From NCBI RefSeq assembly GCF_039555335.1, contig NC_092635.1:65747558-65811557 (forward strand): a DNA stretch of 64,000 nucleotides, in the 5' to 3' direction. Source of the DNA: Amphiura filiformis. Lineage: Eukaryota > Echinodermata > Ophiuroidea > Amphilepidida > Amphiuridae. The translations under genes and the position numbers were made by a program. The notes below the pieces were generated by a model, which saw only the letters and a program-made list of their open reading frames with translations, did not search any database and was not told the DNA's origin. Shown here one piece after another: positions 25,601-34,600 of the stretch (the first letter of the stretch is position 1; each line of letters opens with the position of its first letter).

Positions 25601-28600
25601 CTAAAGAAAGCTGAGACAACAAAATTCCTGAATGAAGCAAGAAGGAATTTGCAGTTTACAACTAGATAATGAAATATCAAGAATAAGAACCTTTACAATT
25701 GAAATGTGGAGGCTGAAAGAATGGACAATTATATATTGCAGTGAAACTATTATTGCACCAAGAAACTGTAGTAGCAGGGGACTATAGAGAACACCAAACA
25801 TTGAAAGTTTAACTTCATGTGTACTGTGTAGCTGTCAGTGAACCATATCAGAAAGAACCACTAGAACTTCTACGTACGTGTAATGGGTGCGGCACGAAAC
25901 CTACATGTCCGGACATGTAGCAGTTCGTGAAAGGGACAGTGAGACGAGCCCTTCCCATTTTCAAGGCCACGCATAGTCTTGGGGGGCGGTGTTGTAAGGT
26001 GCTTGCACCGGTACCCTCGGCTCGGGCTCGGGCCCTTGAGCAACCTCCTGCCTGGGTTACTGGTGAAGAAAGAAGAAACTAGGACAGTAGAAAGGACCAT
26101 AGTCGTTCACATACTCTACCAGTTCAACTAGACTGAACAGTGAATGGCACAGCTACACAGGTAGTATGTACACAAATTAGTATGAGAGTCCCACCTGCAT
26201 ACATCCACCATGTCAACATGACTTCTAGAGCTGTAAGACAATAGCGGCACCATGGCAACCTACAATTGGCAACTCAGCATTTTTCCCAAGTGCACATCAA
26301 CTTGTCAACAAGCTCATTCCCACCATGCAATGAAGAATATTGTCTCAACAGAGCAAGACAATCATCTGAACTTCATCAGTGCCAAGTTACACATCAAAGA
26401 GGCTTCATTACATGCCCATGATAAATTCACATGGCCATCGAGTGAGTGGAGCTTTATGTGGGAATAATTATGTGACAAGTTGGACAATGATCATAATGTG
26501 GGAGCTACATCTTCTTCAAGTAATAGTATTGATCTCACCGGCATGTCAGATGTATAGAGCTGAGCCACCATTGCAGAAGATTTCAGATGACACTAACAAT
26601 TATTTTATTTTCTCTTTCAGCAACAAAATACTAAAAGTGCATACACCTCTTAGTCTCACGGTAGATTGTAACGTGTATGCAACCCCTTTTTTCTTTTTTG
26701 CTGTTGGAACAAATATGTAAATAGAACATTCAAGGACTAGAAAATGACTAGCCTCAAATGGACAAACTTCCATCATTTTAGATGGTAATTTAGATTTGTG
26801 ATCAGAACTAGGCCTATGATAAAGTTTGGTAACCAGTAAGCACTTGTGCTCAGCAATATTATTGTGCTAAAATTCCTTGCTTTTAGATATTCAAAGGTTT
26901 TCAGTGAAGCATGCAACATTGTGTATGGCATCATATTGGATAAATCTCATATGTTTGCTTTGTCTAGTCAATGTAGCTCTCAAGCTATTTCCTCTCATTC
27001 ATTTTCAAGCAAACTTTTTGAGTTCCAAGTGAAGTCATGCAGACATGTTTCTAGTTTCATGTGTTATTATATTCAACCAAGGGTGAAAATAAGAGCGCGT
27101 GAACCAGGGGCCACTTTGGCAAAAAAAGTGGCCCCTGGTTCACCAAGATTTGGAGTGAACCAGGGGCCACTTTGGATGAACCAGGGGCCACTTTAAAAAA
27201 AAAAAATTAATATTAAGTTTGGGGATCTAAAATAAAAGCACTGCAGTATAATGTTATTAAAAAATAATAAATAAATAAATTAAAAAATTACACCGTGCAG
27301 TACGCTCACATAACACGTGCTCTCTGCAGTGCACCTCCCCCACTACACAGTGCACAGACTGTGCGGTGTTGTAGAAACTTTATTGCTCAAATAAAACATT
27401 AAAGTGCATTTCCGCCGTGATATTTCATCACTAGTGGCTATGATAAATTTTCTCATTTCCATGTCAGTTTTGTTCCGAAACGTGGTCAGAAAAAGGTGCA
27501 AAAACTTGGCGAAAACTCAATCAATTTCCATAGTTTTTTCTGTATGTGACGGCCATTTTAATATTTAATGGGGTCATGGTTCATGTTCATGACGTCATCC
27601 CCACCGGAAATAGTCGATAGTTTACCGAAAATCTTGGGGTAACTCCATGAATGAAATCTTTTCCCGAGTCCAACTCGTGCACGATCGAAAGCTGCCGATA
27701 ACTAAATTACAATAATTTATGCAGACTGACCTGGGCACTGAGTTCTACGTTCGTACGCAGTTCATGATTTTAAAACGATGTTTTCGTCAACAAAACTTGT
27801 TAAGCTTACAGGTAATTTCTACTTAAATTTTAGAGTCAGGTAGTGTTGGAGACGTCGAGCGCCACTCGGGAGAAAATGGGTGTCGCCCGTCTATATTATT
27901 TTGCCTTGTCACGAGCGCACTTGCCTGGTTTCTGGGGCCAAACGGCGCCCGTCGCCCGCTTAAAATCACCCTTGTATTCAACATGCATGCAAGGACCATA
28001 CATGTGATTTCTTCAAGAGCTGTTTTAAGACTGAACTGCAACAATTGATGCAAGTGAACTGTCAGACATTTAACTTTATGATCTACATGGAGATCCATTA
28101 TGTTTTGCAAATGAGCATCATTAGCACAGGTGTGCATAAATAATCTTTTCAGTTAAGAATCCATCATAGTTGTTTGTGAATCAACAAAGTTAATTTGCAA
28201 ATGGTTAGTTAGGAGATTTGGTATCAGGAAATTACTGTTCCCTCCTCCAATTCCTTGCAAAAACATGCAAGAGTTTCAAATTTATTTGATCTGTTTATCA
28301 CAGGTTAATGTTTTCAATTCATGGAAGATTCATGATCCAAATTTAGTTCTGCTTTTCTGAAAAGTTTCCAGATTTAGCTAAACATGTTTGTTGACTAATT
28401 GTTTACGTGTTCAAAACATTTCAAGTTTTAAATGTTATCGTTCAAATGTTAGACATTCTGATTGAAAGTGATTTTGTCAATGTAAAGATTTGGCCTTTTG
28501 GTAATTGTATGTCTGTGAACATACCAATTAGAGGGGCGGGATGTTACCGTCAGAATTCCCTTTTTTATAGACTACTTGTTTGTCACAGCATCTGCACTGC

Positions 28601-31600
28601 CGCTATGGTTTCTGGGAAAAGCAAAATGGCTGCGCCCATGTAAACTGTCGTGGTAACGGAGATGCAGTGATGATACTGGTTTTCTACCGTCAAATATCGT
28701 ATTTGTACTCATCTAGAACATAACTTAGATCATCAATGATCACAGAAAGAAGACCAAGATGTTGTAAGGAAAGGTTACAATAAATGTACAACTTTATTGA
28801 ATGTCAAAATAAGACTTTACAGAAGCATTCTATTGTTCGTGTTTATGATGTGTACATGACGCGTTATGGAAAACGTTCAACTAGGCATCTCCAGTAGGAA
28901 TAGTATTGCACAATCGGTGTGTAACCTACAACGTCTAAGCGTTGAGGCAGCTTTTGCGCATACGCACCTATACACGGTCTTTAAGCATGTGCGTGCGTAC
29001 ATGCCTGATGCTTATATTATGATGGTAATAGGCAAGAATTATTTGGTTTTTGTTACTGCGTATGCCAATAAAGTCGCAACTTACGCCTGCGTAACTTCAC
29101 AAAAGTGTGTCAGTCCAGCAGTACGCAAAGGGCGATTCGCCTAGGTGGTGTGCCAAGATTCTTTGTACGCTATTCTATATAAATCCACCATGAGGTACTT
29201 GAAGCTGCGCCTAATATAACACGCACTAACGTTGATGTCACTGCCACATCAGGGTGAAAATTGGTAAATTGCACTTTCCTATGTCTAACAGATGTTACCT
29301 ATAAAAATGACTGGTACCCATCAGTTTTGATGTTTATTGAATAGCCTGCCTCTTCCAAATGCAACATTGGATACTCTTGAAATGTCCTGAAATGACTTTT
29401 TATCCAAATAATCTACAAATTATTTGGGTCTTATGTTAAATTTTGATGCATCAGGCTCATCCATTATCCTGCCACGAAAACTGATGAGTACCAATCATTT
29501 TGATACAGTTTGTAAGATGTGGCAATCAAGAAATGAACATAAATTAGGCCTGGCATTTTCGGGTAATTTTGTACCCGGGTACCCGCCTCATTTTTCGGGC
29601 GGGTAACCGGGTACCCGAAATTGCAAAAAAAAAAAAAATTCAAATTCAATGCATTTTGAAATCATTAATAGACTATGACATGAATACAAATTATCAATTT
29701 TCATATTAAAAATACAAAACATCTTGAATTTTTTTTTTTTTTTGAATTTCGGGTACCCGGGAAGGGTATTTCCTACCCGGGTAATGTAATCTCGGGCGGG
29801 TACCCGTTTACCCGCCCGAAAATGCCAGCCTTAACCAGTGTTCGATTTACCACCTGCATACCTGCACCAGTGCATGTAACATTCCCTCTGTGCATGCAGC
29901 TTTTCACTACCTGCCTGCACGCGTGCATGTACGATTTTAGCGCTAGCGATATGACAAGGCAATATACAAAAGTAAACAAGCAGTCAGTCCGATTTGGAAA
30001 AACCCAATCTATTTTTAGCGCAACATCCTGACTTCATTAGAAGGGCTGGGGCAAATCGCGCAATTGACCATTCCCGATACCCCTATCACGTGAGAACTGT
30101 CACTTTTTTCATTGACTTCCCTAGTCTCCTACACAGGCCAGTTTAGCGTCGGTCTGATACTTGTCGATCCTAACGAACATTCGAGATAGCCACATACAGT
30201 CTGGTCCGAGACTATGACTTCCCTTAGAGGGGCTAGCGTAATGTGACGTCATCCACCAATTCCCGATACCCTCGCACATGTAGAAGCTGTCATTTTCATT
30301 TCATTGAAAAAAAAGAACCGGAATTTAAACCGCGGGAAATATTTGTTTACATACGGAAAATAATCATAATTAATGTCCAGCAAAAAAGGAAATAGCTCAA
30401 AAAACACTTGCATCATTCTGGAAATCTTGCACCTCGTCGGCGACTAGTTCTAGAACAGATGAAGCCACAGCATCCAGTGTTTTGGCTAAGAAATCGGCGA
30501 GTGATCGGCATAAAAATGACAATGACAGTGGAGCCGGGAATATTATTACAAGCTTAAAGGAGTATTTCGTGATCCTAGCATCCTCTTTTTATGACATTTT
30601 TCAGTACATATCCACGAAAAAAGTGTATTCCCAAAATTTCAGTTGATTCCGATATTGCGTAAAACTTGCGAGTTATGCATGATTATGTGTATTACACTGC
30701 TCCATAGACAATACGTTGTCCAGAACGAAATTCAAATTTCACAATATCTTGGCTAAACAAATTAATCTGCAAGAAATATTTTGTACATAAACATTATGTA
30801 GCCAGAGGTTTCCAGTGATATAAAAATCTCAACTTTTTTGAGAAAAGTGGGGGATGAGGCTGTGGATCACGAAATGCCCTTTTAACTGACAATGATCGTG
30901 ATTCAATGTGATTTTATGTTTGCTTTAATTTTGGTGCATGCACACTTTTTGCTGTGCATGTAGAAATTTTGGGCTACATGCACCAGTGCAGGTAGGAAAA
31001 AATTTGTAAATCGGACACTGGCCTTAACATAAATCAAACAAAAAAATATGAACAATCAAATTGACAAAAATAAAATTACAGATACCTTCTTCCTCTTGCC
31101 AAGTCACATCATCTTGAGGACGGTCCTCTCCTTCATCTCGAGCTAAAAATTGCCACTGCAAATGAATAATACACGTGTATAAACGAAGTGTTTAATTACA
31201 TTTCATGTACATATCCTTAAAACTTTTGAATCCATGCTTTCTTCAAATGTTTTCAGCTTTGACATACAGCCAGTTGCCATGGCAATTGCCATGAGCATGA
31301 AAGTTAGTCTTAATAACACAGTGGTTAATCTGTCATCGTAACCAGCTGGACTTCACTTGGGTCACCATACTATATGCCCTCTGGCAATTCCAGCTCTGAA
31401 ACTCACTCCCCTGCCCAGCTGACCTCCAGAGCACCGGGAATGTGTTGACATACCAAAGGTCAAACATCAGCAGGTGTCGAGGTATATGAGATCAAATTAT
31501 GAAATCCAATATCAGAAAATGAAACCAGTGAAACAAAATTAATTACCCTCGTTTTTCTCTAATCGAGGGTAATTTTGATAAAGTTCTTTAAGGACCCGTC

Positions 31601-34600
31601 GACGAAATGACAAAACTTGATAAATGCCATAATTAAACTGAAATAAGAATGCTAGCTTTAAATTGACACCGTACTTTAAAAATACCACTGAGATAAACTT
31701 TTGTAAATTCTATGATTAAAAGCACATAAGTTAAAATGACCAATGTGCTAATAATACGGTACTTTATAATATTTGGAAAGAATAACCGAATTAAAATTGG
31801 ACAGAAATTGAAAATTGAGACTTAAATGTTTTTGATTGGCATTTACAACATAAAAAAAAAATAGGGTAGGTACTAGGTAGGGATTTTTTCTTTATTTTCT
31901 TTACTTTTAAAGCTGTAAATTGCATTTTTTTCTTCTTTAAAAAAAAAATTCAATTTAATTATTTTTGCAACAAAAAAGTCAGGGTTGGTCCTACTTTTAG
32001 GGTAGGTCGGGTTACGCCAATCACACAATTTTTTTAGGCCTTATTTAAGGGCTGGGGTATGAACGTTTGGACAGTATTTATTTTGGGACATCAGAGCACA
32101 TCAGACATATCGAATTGCATTCTGAATACTGAAGAATGTCATTCTGATATCAAATAATTTAGATTTTTGAAATTGCAATTTAATACACATTTTATGGCAA
32201 ATCATTAAAATTGATATTTTTGATATTTAACAGTACTTGAAGTAAACTTTATAAATCTGATGATTTATACTAAAGTGTATGTAGGTGGGATGAAAAGCCG
32301 ACGATTAAAATCAAAATTTTGACCTTTCGTATTGAAGATATGGATTTTTTTTCCCAAAACACCCAAAAAAAATTAGGTCTTTTTGGGAAAATAATCCATA
32401 TCTTCAATATGAAAGGTCAAAATTTTCAATTGACCGTCGGCTTTTCCTCCCTGCTACATACACTTTAAGAATATATCATTAGATTTATATAATTTACCGA
32501 GGACTGTTATATATCAAAAATTTGAAAAATATCAAATTTTTATAATTTGTCATAAAATTTGTATTATATTGTGATTTTCAAAAATGAAAATTATTTGATA
32601 TCAGAAAGACATGCTTCAGTATTCAGAATGCAATTCGACAGGTCCGAGGTGCTCTCATGTCCCACAAAAATACTGTCGAAAACATAATAAACGCTCATTT
32701 TGGATCCCTTAAATGTTTTTGATTGGCATTTACAACATAAAAAAAAATAGGGTAGGTAGGGATTTTTTTCTTTTTTTTCTTTACTTTTAAAGCTGTAAAT
32801 TGCATTTTTTAAAAAAAAAAAAAAAAATTCAATTTAATTATTTTGCAACAAAAAAGTCAGGGTTGGTCCTACTTTTAGGGTAGGTCGGGTTACGCCAATC
32901 AAACAATTGAATATATGAATACAAAAGCCACCTAAGTCCATACTTTGGCCAAATTGAGTTAAGCATGGGAAATTGTTGCTATACATAGGCCTGTCATATG
33001 CATGAAAGAACAACTCAAATTCATTCTCAGTGTCTATTGGGCATGTGAAAAATAGCATGTATGAAAGAATCACCCAATTCCATGATTTTGAGTCTGTAAC
33101 ACATTGATTGAAATCCAGTATGTATAAAAGTCCACTTGTAACACATTCATTGCTAGAGAATGACTTTTGAACAAAAAATGGGTTTAATAAAGGAAAGTGT
33201 GTGGTTTATATTACATGGCATAATGCTTATCAACATTATACATACCTGTGTGCTTTATTTTGTATTATCTTACTAGTGGTAATCTCATTCTAACATTGTT
33301 GTCTTTATATGATTCAAAAACCACCTAAGTCCAAAATTTAAAATGAACCCCACAAAGTCCCTGAAATGCTAATCGTCATACCTAATACAGGTTAATCCAC
33401 TCATTTGCACGTAAAACTTACCATATTGACCAGGTAAATCTAACTGAAGGAATTAAAATGATACACAGGTTTTTCTCTCAAAATAACTTTGCATGGACTT
33501 AGGTGGCTTTTGTATTCATGTATTCAATTTTTTTAGGCCTTATTTAACTTACTAACCTCAATAATTTGTAATATAGCATCTCTTGCTTGCATAACAGTGT
33601 ATGGATAGAGCTGTTTTTGAATATAATTATCATAGATGACATTGATGGCTGAATCAATGATGTCGCCAACAACATCAATCACATATTCTTCACCGTCTTC
33701 TTTGTCTAATAGAACGTTCCTGCACAGTTAAAACAAAGCTTTTTGTTAGAACATTATAAAATTTCAACTGATGAATAACACAACCTTGTTGGCCCAGCCC
33801 AGGGGTTGGCAGCAACCTGCATTACATACATGGTGAAGAAAAGCAGGCCTGGAAAAAATTTGCAAAGTGGGAACTCCTTCCCGGGAAGAACTTGAACAAA
33901 GAAATACATAAGAATTTTGAGGGAAATGTGTTTTTTAAGGGACATTTTGATCATTTTCCAGGGAAAATTTCATTTTTTCCAGCCCTGCTACTTAATAGCT
34001 AAGGGGCTTTGCAATAATTATGAGGGGGGGGGGGGAATTTCCAATCGGCTCGCCAAAAATCGCTTGCCCCCCCCTCTCGCCCTCTAAAAATTCTTTAATT
34101 TGCCCCCCCCCCCTTGCACATGCCAAATTTTTGGGATCCCAATTTCCAAACCTTGGTCTATTGCGAGCGCAGCAAGCAGGAAAATTTGCATATTTAAGCG
34201 TTTTCGTACCGTTTTCCTAAGCCTTTTTAGGGCGTTTTATTTAAAATGCGCCCCATGAATGTGTGCCAAAAATGGCTTGCCCCCCTTTTGGCTCGCCAAA
34301 ATTTCTCCCCAATTTTACCCTCTCCCAGGGCTCATAATTATTGCACAGCCCCTAATATACTGTTGCTGTTTCAAGACCAGAAAAATGTGATTTTTTTTTT
34401 TCAACTGGTCTGCTATTTCAAGGATGACTCCAGCATTCACAACATTATGCCTTAGGCCCTTCGCACTTGATTATTAGTTTACTGTTGAAGATTTTGAAAG
34501 AGGGACGAGGTGACTTTTAATTATTAATTATCTTTTATTTTCTTTATTTAGTTTGAACTATTACAAGCAACTATTGACTTGTTTTGACTAGAGCGGGCAT

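Larger units (their letters stand above)
18414..28930 (+). mobile_element. BEL/Pao LTR retrotransposon, complete but inactivated
   Basis: A 10,517 bp element with LTRs at 18414-18808 and 28542-28930. ACGTC lies immediately outside both (18409-18413 and 28931-28935), a 5 bp target duplication. Gag, protease, reverse transcriptase, RNase H and integrase follow in BEL/Pao order on the plus strand, opposite to its host gene. The polyprotein is interrupted by about seven frameshifts or stops, so it cannot be autonomous as read. About 3.1 kb without coding sense separates integrase from the 3' LTR; 0.9 kb of that is a later hAT-like insertion. No envelope gene is apparent. The primer-binding site just after 18808 is not recognised. 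Confidence 0.93.
18391..29256. mobile_element. MITE split by the BEL/Pao insertion
   Basis: CACCCTGATGTGGCAGTGAC at 18391 is mirrored by GTCACTGCCACATCAGGGTG ending at 29256. Only 23 bases of it lie left of the retrotransposon, and about 320 bases (28936-29256) lie right. The undisturbed element was therefore about 0.34 kb. No clear target duplication of its own is visible. Confidence 0.78.

Noticed and set aside
26252-27196. Possible env gene of the BEL element
   Set aside because: The short frames have no signal peptide plus membrane anchor arrangement, and the last one runs into the hAT-like insertion.
30380-30540. Non-ATG frame containing KTLASFWKSC, like the N-terminus of some transposase- or zinc-finger-derived proteins
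   Set aside because: Too short, bounded by repeats, and with no supporting domain; noted only inside the composite element.
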